This document shows, piece by piece, positions 1 through 8,403 of a stretch of 64,000 bases of DNA. The notes under the pieces are model-generated. The model was not told the origin of the DNA and did not search any database. It was given only the letters and a program-made list of their open reading frames with translations. The DNA is from Nibrella viscosa. GTDB taxonomy: Bacteria > Bacteroidota > Bacteroidia > Cytophagales > Spirosomataceae. Location: positions 124,001-188,000 of the forward strand of contig NZ_BAABHB010000002.1 in assembly GCF_039541875.1 (NCBI RefSeq), in the 5' to 3' direction. The stretch's first letter is position 1. Each line of letters begins with the position of its first letter. Both the position numbers and the translations under genes were made by a program.

Positions 1-42
1 ACGGTTTGGTGAGAGCAGCGTTAGCTGCTAGTAGAGAGTAGT

Positions 43-74
43 AAAGCGGTGCCGGCAGGGTCTGGCACCGCTTT
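43..74. terminator. Rho-independent-type hairpin
   Basis: An 11-bp perfect inverted repeat (AAAGCGGTGCC at 43-53, GGCACCGCTTT at 64-74) has a 10-nt loop. It lies just past the 3' end of the minus-strand LacI remnant, so it probably terminated that gene, but it could serve either strand. Confidence 0.7.
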
Positions 75-101
75 CTTGTGTTTAGGCCTGCCGTGCGGAG
101 T

Positions 102-479
102 TTACCGGCTGTTGCTCTTTTTCTGCGACGACTCCCGGATAACCAGCCGGGTCTTCAGCACCTGAGTCGTCGGCTGGTAACTCGCTCCACCCCGGATCTG
201 GGCCAGAAACAGCTGGGCGGCAATCTGCCCGATGGCAAAGGTGGGCTGCGCTACGGTGGCCAGTGCCGGTTCGACAAGGGCGGCTACGGGCTCGTCGGTG
301 AAGCCGGCCAGCGCCATGTCGTTGGGTATGCAGAGGCCCCGGCTTTTGATAGCCTGCATGGCTCCGAAGGCGGCTGAATCACAAATGGCAAAAATGGCGT
401 CGGGTGGGGTGTCCAGTTGCAGCAAATCCCGGGTAAGGCGGTGGCCGTTGGCAATGGTCAGGTCGCCGGTGTTGACCCG
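102..479 (-). pseudogene. LacI-family regulator, C-terminal remnant
   Basis: The last ~125 codons match the ligand-binding half of LacI/PurR-type repressors. The run DAIFAICDSAAFGAMQAI and the later GFTDEPVAALVEPALATVAQP are characteristic of the family. The DNA-binding N-terminus and most of the effector domain are absent. The reading frame stays open upstream to about 713, but that part reads antisense to a glycosidase fragment and does not look like LacI. The homology stops abruptly near 479, where a plus-strand glycosidase fragment begins, so this is a recombination or deletion junction. With no helix-turn-helix it cannot act as a repressor. Confidence 0.8.
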
Positions 480-483
480 CGCC

Positions 484-806
484 GGACAACCCGGCATGGC
501 CGTGGCCCGCACCAGTTCCATGGATTCCGAAATGCCCATCATTGCCTTTGCCGCCAACGGTACCCGGCATCCCGATGCCTTTGTGGTGACCAATATCCGT
601 CGGCGTACAACCGGAAAATCGTGGTGGCCGTCAAAGGCACCAATGCCCGCCGGTTTGCCGCGTTCCGCACCACCGAGAAGGCCAACCGCTACCAGAACGT
701 CGCCTATGAGCAATACCAGCCCGTGGGCGACTACAGCCTGACCAGTGAAGGAACGCTGCTGTACGATGCGCCGGCCGGGTCTGTTACTACGTTTTTTGCT
801 AAATAA
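484..806 (+). pseudogene. GH30-like glycosidase, C-terminal remnant
   Basis: The plus strand encodes the C-terminal beta-sandwich end of a GH30-like (glucuronoxylanase/glucosylceramidase type) hydrolase in two frames. One frame gives SMDSEMPIIAFAANGTRHP followed by DAFVVTNI. After a frameshift near 600 the second gives KIVVAVKGTNARRFAAFRTT and ends LLYDAPAGSVTTFFAK at the stop at 804-806. The catalytic TIM barrel is missing. The assignment rests on recognising the terminal domain, so the exact family is less certain than the fact that this is a broken carbohydrate-active enzyme. Confidence 0.65.
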
Positions 807-860
807 CCCCTGGAACGCCTTACTGATTGTTATTGCGGGTATTTTCTTGTTGCTGGGTCT

Positions 861-1611
861 GATGATCTGGCTGCGGCTCTACTGCTGGGCTGTTCGTTGG
901 CCCAGAGGCAGAAACGGGTGCTGTACATCAACTCCTACCACGAGGGCTACGGTTCCAGCGATTCGGTGATGGCCGGCAGACGCTGGCACATGCCGGGGGT
1001 GTGGACCTTCAGGTGGTGTTTATGGATACCAGGCGCCATCCCGAACAGATGCAGGTGAACGCCCGCCGAGTGGCGGAAACGCTGAAACGCCGGCCGCCGG
1101 ATCTGGTGCTGGCGTCCGACGACGATGCCGTGCGCGAGGTGGTGGTACCGTACCTGAAGCATACGGCGACCCCGGTGGTGTTCTGTGGCGTTAACTGGTC
1201 GGCGGAGGGGTACGGCCTGCCGGTGGCCAATGTGACCGGGATGCTGGAAGTGGTGCCGATTCGGGAGACGCTGGAAACCATGCGACGCTATTATCCAACC
1301 GCCAACGGCAGCATCCGGGGCTGGCAGAATGACGAAGCGAAAGCGTTTGTTGCCCGGACCCTGCGTCGGCCGGTCGTGGCCGGCGATGATTTTATAATGC
1401 CCATTGCGGTATACGGTCAGACTAAAGTAGCCCGCGAACAGGGCGAGTGGGCCGCGCAGACCGCTTTGCAGATACCAGGGGAGCCAAGCCGGCCGATTTT
1501 CCGGTAACCCGCAACCGCCGGTCGGTTTGCTGGCTGAATCCGAGACTGGCTCACCTGATACCGTTTAACCCTGATCCCGAACTGTTACACTCTTGCCGGC
1601 TAGTACCATGA
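861..1611 (+). pseudogene. ABC-type substrate-binding lipoprotein (PF04392-like), frameshifted
   Basis: Three frames together reconstruct one protein. A signal peptide ending LLLGCSLAQ with a lipobox-like cysteine is followed by KRVLYINSYHEGYGSSDSVM. After a shift near 975 the sequence continues as VDLQVVFMDTRRHPEQM through TALQIPG. After a third shift near 1480 it ends with AKPADFPVTRN and WLNPRLAHLIPF. This is the pattern of the ABC_sub_bind family, which in this phylum often accompanies sensor kinases. At least three frameshifts, one of them in the leader, make it non-functional. Sequencing error could explain one shift but hardly all of them. Confidence 0.75.
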
Positions 1612-1738
1612 TTATTGACGCGGATACCCATATATCGCCCAAACCGACGGGCGGCAACAGCATTACCATCGACGAGTTGCTCCGGTGCATGGACCAGGCC
1701 GGTGTCGACAAAGCCCTGACCTGGATTCAGCCGCCGTA
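1608..1738 (+). pseudogene. Amidohydrolase N-terminal fragment
   Basis: The ATG at 1608 opens a frame reading MIIDADTHISPKP, then about 30 residues to DQAGVDKALTWIQPPY. This is the start of a PF04909-type amidohydrolase, with the metal-binding D-x-H of the first strand present (DTH, where family members have DxH). The similarity ends at about codon 42. The next bases belong to an AraC regulator in another frame, so over 200 codons are missing. It overlaps the tail of the preceding broken gene. Confidence 0.65.
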
Positions 1739-1740
1739 CT

Positions 1741-2328
1741 GCCTACCGCAGCTACATCCTGATCTTTCAGGTACAGTTTCAGCCCGGTGCGCTGTTCCGG
1801 CTGACGGGCATTCCGTCGCACGAACTGACCAATACCTTTGTCGATGCCGAAGCTATATTCTCTACGGAAATCTGCCGGGTCAATGAGCGGCTGAGCTACT
1901 GCGGACAATATACTGAAATGATTACGGTAGTTGAAGATTTCCTGCTGTATCTGGTGCGGAGAGCAAAGAAACGGTTCCGGCCTATTGTCTGGGTGAGTCA
2001 GGTCATTCTTCAAAGTCCGGCGGGCGTATCCCTCGACTGGCTAGCCGACCAGGCTTGTCTGAGTCAGCGGCAGTTTTACCGCCAGTTTGTGGAGCGGGAG
2101 GGTATCAGCCCTAAACTATACGCCCGAACTGCCCGATTCGGGAATGCCATCCGGATCAGAAATGCCCATCCGGATAAAGACTGGTTAACTGTCGCCGTAG
2201 ACCTAGATTATTACGATTACCAGCACCTGGTTCGTGACTTTAAGGAGTTTACCCGGATGACGCCAAACGAATTTATGCAGCAGGAGGCTCAGGCTCCCGA
2301 GCGGTCGTTTGGCGTGGCTGAAACCTGA
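1741..2328 (+). pseudogene. AraC-family regulator lacking its N-terminus
   Basis: In frame from 1741 the protein reads AYRSYILIFQVQFQPGALFR and LTGIPSHELTNTF, typical of the N-terminal domain of DUF6597-type AraC regulators. It ends with a complete double helix-turn-helix (WLADQACLSQRQFYRQFVER, then the second helix region around YYDYQHLVRDFKEFTRMTP). No start codon belongs to the N-terminal part, because it is spliced to the amidohydrolase fragment at ~1740. An ATG at 1918 would give a 136-residue protein with only the DNA-binding part, so residual DNA binding is conceivable. Neighbouring fragments suggest a dead gene. Confidence 0.65.
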
Positions 2329-2361
2329 GGAGGTCGGAGCCGGCATTCGGCTCCGACCTCC
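2329..2361. terminator. Strong bidirectional hairpin
   Basis: A 13-bp perfect stem (GGAGGTCGGAGCC at 2329-2341 with GGCTCCGACCTCC at 2349-2361) and 7-nt loop starts immediately after the AraC stop codon. It also lies just beyond the 3' end of the convergent HMA gene. No long T-run follows on the plus side. Confidence 0.75.
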
Positions 2362-2366
2362 TGTAC

Positions 2367-2726
2367 TTAGTTCACTTTTGTCGATACAACTTCAAAGCCT
2401 GAAGCCGCTATGGCTTTCTGGATTTCAGGCAGCGACGTTTTCTTCGGGTCGTACTTGACCACGGCCGTACCCTGCTCGTGCGATACCTTTACGTCGGAGA
2501 CGCCTTTCACTTTTGAGACACCTTCTTTCACCTTATTCTCGCACACGTTACAGGTCATGCCTTTGATGCTTACATTGGCTACCTTTTCACCTTTTGCCTG
2601 CTCCTGCTGCGTTGACTGGTTGTTGCCAGCGGTGTAAGCAAAGGCAGGAGCGGCTAATAAGGACAATGAAGCTACGGCCATGCTACCTAACACGGCGCGT
2701 TTGATGGGTTTAGCGTTCGTATACAT
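2367..2726 (-). CDS. Secreted heavy-metal-associated (HMA) domain protein
   Basis: A 119-residue protein with a signal peptide ending around AFA at residue 30, a short polar linker rich in Q, and one HMA domain (residues ~48-119). The metal-binding motif GMTCNVC has cysteines at 59 and 62. Proteins of this type (CopZ/MerP-like) bind Cu(I) or Hg(II) and pass them to P-type ATPases or other chaperones; the leader puts this one in the periplasm. An in-frame upstream ATG at 2753 would add nine residues, but the ATG at 2726 places the basic KPIKR directly before the hydrophobic segment as expected. No metal ATPase gene is adjacent. The intact state contrasts with the broken genes to its left. Confidence 0.85.
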   Translation of the reverse strand: MYTNAKPIKRAVLGSMAVASLSLLAAPAFAYTAGNNQSTQQEQAKGEKVANVSIKGMTCNVCENKVKEGVSKVKGVSDVKVSHEQGTAVVKYDPKKTSLPEIQKAIAASGFEVVSTKVN

Positions 2727-2824
2727 GATGGATTGGGGTTTAGCAGCCGGCACGTGCCGGCTGTTTGGGTAGCTAAGGTAGGAAAGGTTTCAGAAAATTG
2801 TTCCTGCCGGCCGATGCCGTTTTC

Positions 2825-2832
2825 TAATTTTG
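2825..2832 (+). promoter_or_regulatory. TAnnTTTG -7 promoter element
   Basis: TAATTTTG matches the Bacteroidota -7 consensus exactly. It lies only 8 bp before the ATG of the small lipoprotein, which would imply a leaderless or nearly leaderless transcript. The -33 partner is not convincing. Confidence 0.35.
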
Positions 2833-2840
2833 CGAACGAT

Positions 2841-3017
2841 ATGACCGTCTTTAAATCCAAGTACGCCTTTTTCGCTTTTCTATTTAGTAGTCTGCTGATA
2901 ATCAGTTGTAGCCGAAAGGATTGCCCAACGAAAGATATAACGGTCGGGCAACGTGCAATACAGCCGGTTACGGTTCGTACCGATACCCTTAGGATTGATA
3001 GGAACCGCATGGGATAG
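2841..3017 (+). CDS. Possible small lipoprotein
   Basis: A 58-residue reading frame with a classic lipoprotein leader: lysines at positions 6 and 8, a hydrophobic stretch rich in F and L, and a lipobox ending IISC at about residue 23. About 35 polar residues without a recognisable domain follow. I do not recognise a family. It may be a real short lipoprotein or the 5' remnant of a longer one, since the surroundings are full of truncated genes. The ATG is chosen over an upstream in-frame ATG at 2733 because the signal peptide starts here. Confidence 0.4.
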   Translation: MTVFKSKYAFFAFLFSSLLIISCSRKDCPTKDITVGQRAIQPVTVRTDTLRIDRNRMG

Positions 3018-3398
3018 AGCTATAGCAGGGCAAAAACAGGAAATTACCGACATCATTAGTGCCTTCTTAACGCAGTAAACATGCTGTATAGTTGCCCTTT
3101 CAGGTTTGGTGCTTCGGCAATGTAAAAAGGTAACCATTGATCCAGTGCCGTTAAAGTACAAATTGTCAGTTGATGAAGGTTTTTACCAGTCATTACGAGC
3201 ACATGTAGGAGGCAAGACTTGGAACAACACCTATTGTGAAAATTGATAGGTAAAGTAGTAGATAGCGGTACTCGCGTCACAGACGCGATTCTCGCCCGTC
3301 TCGCGATGCAATCGCGGACGAGCAAGGGGGTCGGTTAAGCGGCCAGGCACCCCCTATGTGGGCTGATATTGACCGCCAATGCTCCGACCGTTCCCTCA
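3018..3398. other. Intergenic stretch without a recognisable gene
   Basis: No reading frame here resembles a protein on either strand. The only structure seen is the CGCGTCACAGACGCG palindrome-like repeat at 3273-3287 and the imperfect GC-rich inverted segments around 3290-3330. Confidence 0.6.
3273..3287. repeat. Dispersed GCGTCACAGACGC repeat, copy 1
   Basis: CGCGTCACAGACGCG also occurs at 39698-39712, and its GCGTCACAGACGC core occurs in reverse orientation at 39670-39682. It is an imperfect palindrome embedded in GC-rich intergenic sequence, as in REP-like elements. Confidence 0.55.
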
Positions 3399-3400
3399 TC

Positions 3401-3430
3401 TGGCCGAAAATCACTGTTTTATGGCCGAAA
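3401..3430 (+). promoter_or_regulatory. Tandem 21-bp-period operator, copy A
   Basis: TGGCCGAAA occurs at 3401-3409 and again at 3422-3430, exactly 21 bp apart on the same face of the helix. GAAGTTTG starts at 3459, 37 bp after the start of the second unit, and may be the -7 element. The same layout occurs at 8926, 12521 and 27258. It controls the outer-membrane receptor gene at 3499 by position. Two direct repeats at this period are a usual target for AraC-type or LytTR-type activators. Confidence 0.65.
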
Positions 3431-3458
3431 AGTAAAAGCCTTTCTCTACGGAGCCGGC

Positions 3459-3490
3459 GAAGTTTGTCTCAACGATTTCAGACAAACTTC
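3459..3490 (+). promoter_or_regulatory. Inverted repeat just before the start codon
   Basis: GAAGTTTGTCT (3459-3469) and AGACAAACTTC (3480-3490) form an 11-bp perfect stem with a 10-nt loop, ending 8 bp before the ATG at 3499. It could be an operator or a leader hairpin affecting initiation. The first arm coincides with the presumed -7 element. Confidence 0.5.
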
Positions 3491-3498
3491 TCGCTGCC

Positions 3499-5925
3499 AT
3501 GAAACGCTTAATAACCTTCCTCTTCTGCTTATCATTATCTGTCCTGACCGTTTTCGGCCAATCCATTCGCGGAACCGTCCAGGAAAACAACGGCAAAGCT
3601 GTACCGTTTGCGTCCGTGCTGCTGCTCAGCGGCAAAGACTCCTCGTTGGTAAAGGGCGCGGTCACGACCGAAACAGGCCACTTCACCATCGATAACGTGC
3701 GCCAGGGTACGTACCGGGTAGCTGTTTCGATGCTGGGGTATCAAAAAGCTTATTCCACTCCGGTTGTCCTGTCCGACGCTACACCGTATGAGGTACCGGC
3801 GTTGGTGCTGGCTCCCGAAGCCAAACAACTGGCCGAAGTAACAGTAGCCGCCAAAAAGCCCTTGTTTGAGCAGCACCTGGATAAACTGGTCGTTAATGTC
3901 GGTAGTATGGTATCGGCGGCCGGCAGTACGGCACTCGATGTGCTCGAACGCTCACCGGGCGTGATGGTCAACCGCCAGCAGAATGCACTTTCGCTCATTG
4001 GTAAGTCGGGGGTAACGGTGATGATCAACGGTAAGATCAGCCGCCTGCCGCTCGATGCCGTTATCCAGCAACTGGCCGGCATGAACGCCAGTAATATTGA
4101 ACGGGTCGAACTCATCACCAGTCCTTCAGCTAGATACGATGCAGAGGGCGACGCGGGCATCATCAACATCATCCTCAAAAAAGATGTGTCGATAGGGACC
4201 AACGGCTCGTACAACCTGACGGCCGGCTATGGTTTTCACGAAAAATCGGCCGGTTCGGTGAATCTCAACCACCGTAGCGGGCGTCTTAGCCTCTTTGGCG
4301 ATGTCTCAGGGCTGTACGATCAGCAGCAGCACGATTTCTGGGCCGACCGTCGGTTTACCCTTAACGGCGTCGAGAATCTGTATGGGTCGTTGGTCCGGCA
4401 CAAACCGCTGATGCAGAACGCTAACGGCCGGCTGGGGGTGGACTATACGCTGTCGGCCCGAACCACGGTTGGTGGATTGGTAACGGGTTTTTTCAACCAG
4501 ATGTCTACTCAAAAAGACAGCCGCGTTACCCTTCAGCAAGGTTCGTTGCTCACCGAGAAGAATCAATTTGAGGACCGGGAAGTGAACCGCTGGACGCAGA
4601 GAATGGTCAACCTGAATCTGCGCCATAGCTTCGGCAAAGACCGCACGCTGAGCCTGGATGCCGACCGGCTTCAGTACTTCAACACCAATCCGCACGATTA
4701 CCGCAGCCAGTTCAATAACCTGCTGACGAACGAGCAACGGCAGGAGGCCATCAACAGCAGCAAGCTGACCCCCATTCGGATGTGGGTGCTGAAAGCCGAC
4801 TACAGCCAGCCGCTCGGCCCAAAAGCCAAACTGGAGCTGGGGGCCAAGAGCACCCGCACGCGCCTGACCAACGAAGTGTTAATCAACCGGCTTATTGGCG
4901 CTGACTGGCAGGTTGACCCCGCCTTTAGCCAGAACTATGCACTCAGCGACGACATCCGTGCCGTTTATGGCATGCTCAACCAGAGCTTATCGGCTAAAAC
5001 AAAGCTTCAGGCCGGGCTGCGTTATGAACATACCCGTACGTATGTCAGTACGCGGGAAAACCCCAGCCTGGTCACCCGGAACTACGGCAACCTGTTTCCG
5101 AGCGTGTTTCTGTCGCACGACTTAAACAAGACGTCCAGCCTTCAACTGTCGTACAGTCGCCGGATACAGCGGCCAGATTACACTCTGCTGGCCCCCTGGG
5201 TGATTTTTGTGGACCCGCAGACATTTGTAACGGGCAATCCGGCGCTGCTACCTACGCTCACCGACATCGGGCAGGCTACGTACCGGTTCCGGAGCAGTTG
5301 GCTGCTGACCGTTCGCTACAGCCATGACCGCAACGCGCTGGACCGATTCCGCGTCCGTTTCGACTCGACGCTCAACCGGTCGCTTACCACCCCCGAAAAT
5401 GTACGCTCGTTCCATACCGCATCGGCTTCGTTCAGTTTCCCGCTGGTGCTCACCAACTGGTGGCAGGTACAGACTAACCTGATTGGCATTTGGCAGATGG
5501 CGAGTACCGAGATTAATGGCCGGTCGGTTGCATACGACAATCGCTATGGCAGCGTCAACCAGATTCATTCGGTCAAACTGCCCAAAGGCTTTACGGGTGA
5601 ATTAAGCCTATACTATCAGTCGGCGATGCTGTGGGGGCTCGCCAGGGTTCATCCGTTTGGCAGCGTCAACGTGGGCATCCAGAAAAAATTCATCGATAAG
5701 CGGAGTTCGCTGGCTTTGTCGGTCAGTGATCTGTTTTGGACCAACCGCCGGGCCATGGATGCTTACGTCAGCGGAGGAGCCACCGGGGGTTACGGGTACC
5801 GCACTGAACCCCGCACCGTACGCCTGACCTACAGCCGCAGTTTCGGCAGCCAGACGGTCAAAGGAGCCAACCGCCGGGCTACCGGCTCCGAAGAAGAGCG
5901 CGGCCGGGTCTCCACCAGTAATTAG
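3499..5925 (+). CDS. TonB-dependent-receptor-like outer-membrane beta-barrel protein
   Basis: An 808-residue outer-membrane protein. It has a signal peptide (residues 1-20), a CarboxypepD_reg-like beta-sandwich (~22-105), a plug-like domain (~118-225, with the conserved LDVLERSPGV and the end motif GIINIILKKD), and a long C-terminal barrel of the OMP_b-brl_3 type (PF14905). Unlike SusC proteins it is not followed by a SusD gene, and it is shorter. This family is thought to take up or bind small ligands or peptides, but the substrate is unknown. It has a dedicated promoter with tandem repeats shared with two histidine kinases, so receptor and kinases may be co-regulated. The final ~20 residues are polar and charged, extending past the barrel. 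It is the first gene of the signalling region. Confidence 0.85.
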   Translation: MKRLITFLFCLSLSVLTVFGQSIRGTVQENNGKAVPFASVLLLSGKDSSLVKGAVTTETGHFTIDNVRQGTYRVAVSMLGYQKAYSTPVVLSDATPYEVPALVLAPEAKQLAEVTVAAKKPLFEQHLDKLVVNVGSMVSAAGSTALDVLERSPGVMVNRQQNALSLIGKSGVTVMINGKISRLPLDAVIQQLAGMNASNIERVELITSPSARYDAEGDAGIINIILKKDVSIGTNGSYNLTAGYGFHEKSAGSVNLNHRSGRLSLFGDVSGLYDQQQHDFWADRRFTLNGVENLYGSLVRHKPLMQNANGRLGVDYTLSARTTVGGLVTGFFNQMSTQKDSRVTLQQGSLLTEKNQFEDREVNRWTQRMVNLNLRHSFGKDRTLSLDADRLQYFNTNPHDYRSQFNNLLTNEQRQEAINSSKLTPIRMWVLKADYSQPLGPKAKLELGAKSTRTRLTNEVLINRLIGADWQVDPAFSQNYALSDDIRAVYGMLNQSLSAKTKLQAGLRYEHTRTYVSTRENPSLVTRNYGNLFPSVFLSHDLNKTSSLQLSYSRRIQRPDYTLLAPWVIFVDPQTFVTGNPALLPTLTDIGQATYRFRSSWLLTVRYSHDRNALDRFRVRFDSTLNRSLTTPENVRSFHTASASFSFPLVLTNWWQVQTNLIGIWQMASTEINGRSVAYDNRYGSVNQIHSVKLPKGFTGELSLYYQSAMLWGLARVHPFGSVNVGIQKKFIDKRSSLALSVSDLFWTNRRAMDAYVSGGATGGYGYRTEPRTVRLTYSRSFGSQTVKGANRRATGSEEERGRVSTSN

Positions 5926-6070
5926 TGACGGGTGGTTTAATAACCGTTGGTTACACGAAGTGACTTTGCGTATATTGGGTAAGTAGTAGCTTTTGAGTAA
6001 CAGTGGAGTAGAGCGATAATTACTGCGCTTTCACCGTATAGCTTTACCAGCTTGCATCATTGACTACATT

Positions 6071-8020
6071 ATGAAATGGCTTATTCTTCATCCAGGTTCG
6101 GTAGCTGTCATGGCAGAGCTCGCGTTGTGTTCTGTTCAAACGTTTTACTTATTGAGAACTCCCAATAAGTCTAAAGATGGGTGGTTAATGACCTGCATGT
6201 TTATCATCCTGACTTTATTCTATATTGTTTTTTTCGCCCGCTATTCGTTTCATGTACCTTGGTATGGGAGCATACTTCTGAGCCAAAATTTTCTGCTTGT
6301 CCTTATCGCTATTTATCACCTATGGTTTGGTTACGCCTATCGAACTAATCCCTTTAAGCGTGAGATGCCATGGGTGCTTTTAGTTGGTTCCTTATTGCTC
6401 ATCTCTGCCCTGCTTGCTACGCGCCGATGGGACCAGGGAAGAGAACTGATTAATGACTGTATTCAGATTTTTATTTATGCCTGGGTAGTTATCCTGTATT
6501 TACGTAAATCCCTTTGGGCAGCCAGGGCTGCATTACCGGGTTTAACACTATCACCATCTACTATATTGCTCAGATGGAATCCGTATTCTTTACCTCGCGA
6601 AAGTCGGCTGTACTGGCATTTGGCGGGTTGGAGTCTGCTGCTGTTTGTGACCTGGCTGCATATTTCTAGTGCCCATTTTCTGCCAGACCTGCCTATCTGG
6701 TGGCACTTCGTTTTTTTCGTGTTACTCTTAGTCCAGACTACCTCAGTGGCTATTATTCACATGAACTTTACCAGTGAGACTAACTCCTTTCTGGCTAAAG
6801 TGATAGGCCTGTTTCTATGTCTGACGATGATACTGCTTGGCTTGTTAGGGTTCCTCCTGTATGGTGTAGGTGAAAACTACCGCAACAGCCAGCAGCCTCT
6901 GTTTATGTTGGTTCTGCTAATTCCACTGGCATCCCTGCTGATCGTACTTGTCTTTCCCCTTTTCTTTCGTCGCAACCTGCTCCGTCCTCTGGAGGCCGTA
7001 TTATCCGGAGTACAACAGGTCAATGAGGGTAACCTGACAGTAGAAGTGCCTGTTGAGGTTCGGGATGAGATCGGCTTCCTAACACAGAACTTCAACCAGA
7101 TGACCGAGTCACTGCGGCAGTCGAAAGCAGAACTGACGCAGTACGCTGAAACACTGGAAAATAAAGTAGCCGAACGTACCCAGGAGTTAAAGCAATCCCT
7201 CGACACCCTCAAAGCCATCCAAAGCCAACTCATCCAAAAAGAGAAAATGGCCTCACTGGGTGAGCTAACTGCTGGCATTGCCCATGAGATTCAGAACCCT
7301 CTGAACTTCGTCAATAACTTCGCCGAAGTCTCTATCGAGATGACACAGGAGTTGGATGAAAGTGTGCAGCGCGGAGATATAGCTGCTGTGCATGGCTTTA
7401 CCGCCGAACTGCGGGAGAATATGGGCTACATTGTCGAAAATGGCCAGCGGGCTGCTTCCATCGTGCGCTCGATGCTGGAACACTCCCGAAGCAGCACCGG
7501 GGAGCGCCGGCCTACGGACCTCAACGAACTGGCCGACGAATACCTCAAGCTGGCTTACCACGGGATGCGGGCCAAAGACCCTGATTTTGAGGTACAGCTT
7601 TGTACCGAGTTTGAGGGTGAGCTAAAACCGGTCACGGTGGCTCCGCAGGATATTGGCCGGGTGTTACTGAATCTGTACAACAACGCCTTCTATGCTGTGC
7701 GGGAAAAGGCAGGCGCGGTCCGACGGGTTGGGCCGGGAGAGGGGTCGGCCGGAGGGGCGTATCAGCCGTTGGTGAGTGTCAGCACACATACGGAGGGCGA
7801 CAGCGTGGAGCTACGGGTAAAAGACAACGGCACGGGCATACCGCCGGAGATAGTGAATAAGATTTACCAGCCGTTCTTTACCACCAAGCCGACGGGTCAG
7901 GGTACCGGCTTAGGTCTGAGCCTGAGCTACGATATTGTCACCAAAGGGCATGGTGGAGAGATGCAGGTGGAGAGTCGGGAAGGTGAAGGCACCAGCTTCG
8001 TTGTTCAGTTGCCTCTTTAA
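6071..8020 (+). CDS. Membrane sensor histidine kinase (multi-TM, HAMP)
   Basis: A 649-residue kinase. About nine hydrophobic segments fill residues 1-300, followed by a HAMP linker (~300-355, beginning FRRNLLRPLEAVLSGVQQVN), a coiled coil, the dimerisation/phosphoacceptor helix and a HATPase_c domain. The phosphorylated histidine should be His405 in GIAHEIQNPLNF. The N box (LLNLYNNAFYAV), G1 (DNGTGIP) and G2 (GQGTGLGLSLSYD) are intact. The N-terminal membrane domain resembles that of the kinase starting at 20425 (shared NPF-R-E-PW motif), so the two are paralogues. The transmitter core is nearly identical to the other five kinases of the array. It lacks the 21-bp-repeat promoter and has its own upstream region of about 145 bp. 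Ligand unknown. Confidence 0.9.
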   Translation: MKWLILHPGSVAVMAELALCSVQTFYLLRTPNKSKDGWLMTCMFIILTLFYIVFFARYSFHVPWYGSILLSQNFLLVLIAIYHLWFGYAYRTNPFKREMPWVLLVGSLLLISALLATRRWDQGRELINDCIQIFIYAWVVILYLRKSLWAARAALPGLTLSPSTILLRWNPYSLPRESRLYWHLAGWSLLLFVTWLHISSAHFLPDLPIWWHFVFFVLLLVQTTSVAIIHMNFTSETNSFLAKVIGLFLCLTMILLGLLGFLLYGVGENYRNSQQPLFMLVLLIPLASLLIVLVFPLFFRRNLLRPLEAVLSGVQQVNEGNLTVEVPVEVRDEIGFLTQNFNQMTESLRQSKAELTQYAETLENKVAERTQELKQSLDTLKAIQSQLIQKEKMASLGELTAGIAHEIQNPLNFVNNFAEVSIEMTQELDESVQRGDIAAVHGFTAELRENMGYIVENGQRAASIVRSMLEHSRSSTGERRPTDLNELADEYLKLAYHGMRAKDPDFEVQLCTEFEGELKPVTVAPQDIGRVLLNLYNNAFYAVREKAGAVRRVGPGEGSAGGAYQPLVSVSTHTEGDSVELRVKDNGTGIPPEIVNKIYQPFFTTKPTGQGTGLGLSLSYDIVTKGHGGEMQVESREGEGTSFVVQLPL

Positions 8021-8136
8021 GCAGAGAAGCGAGGTGTTATTATTAGGTGACCCGCCAGGGATTGAAGCAATAGCGAAACGTTAGGGAGTTTATCGGCATT
8101 CTTACTATATTAGCTTACACCAACAAACAGACGGCT

Positions 8137-8403
8137 ATGCTGCTTGAATTGAACGATGAAATAATTACCAGAACAGGTTTATCTGATGATCAACTCCGGC
8201 TTGAACTGGCCGTTCAGCTTTACGCCACAGGTAAGTTAACCATGGCACAGGCCCGGCGACTGACCAACCTCCATCGTATTGCTTTTGAAGAAGAATTAGG
8301 GCAACGCGGTTTATGGCCTAATTACACGGAAGAAGACTTGCGTCAGGATGTTGCCACACTGGAAAAACAAGGTGCTCTCCGTTTTGGTCGCTCGGTATCA
8401 TGA
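8137..8403 (+). CDS. UPF0175-family antitoxin
   Basis: An 88-residue protein of the UPF0175 (PF03683) type. It has an N-terminal strand, a helical segment LRLELAVQLYATGKLTMAQA that forms the family's DNA-binding-like helices, and AFEEELGQRGL. It overlaps the next gene by 4 bp (ATGA at 8400-8403), the typical arrangement for translational coupling of antitoxin and toxin. It presumably neutralises the DUF3368 protein and may bind its own promoter. The pair sits between two kinase genes and is unrelated to them, so it looks like an inserted module. Confidence 0.8.
   Translation: MLLELNDEIITRTGLSDDQLRLELAVQLYATGKLTMAQARRLTNLHRIAFEEELGQRGLWPNYTEEDLRQDVATLEKQGALRFGRSVS

Noticed and set aside
1..3500. 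Left-end region considered as a prophage or integrative element
   Set aside because: No integrase, attachment repeats, phage structural genes or tRNA were found; fragments are ordinary metabolic and regulatory genes.
5926..6070. Possible -7 box (TATATTGG) upstream of the 6071 kinase
   Set aside because: It misses the TTTG consensus by one base and has no convincing -33 partner, so it is not listed as a promoter.
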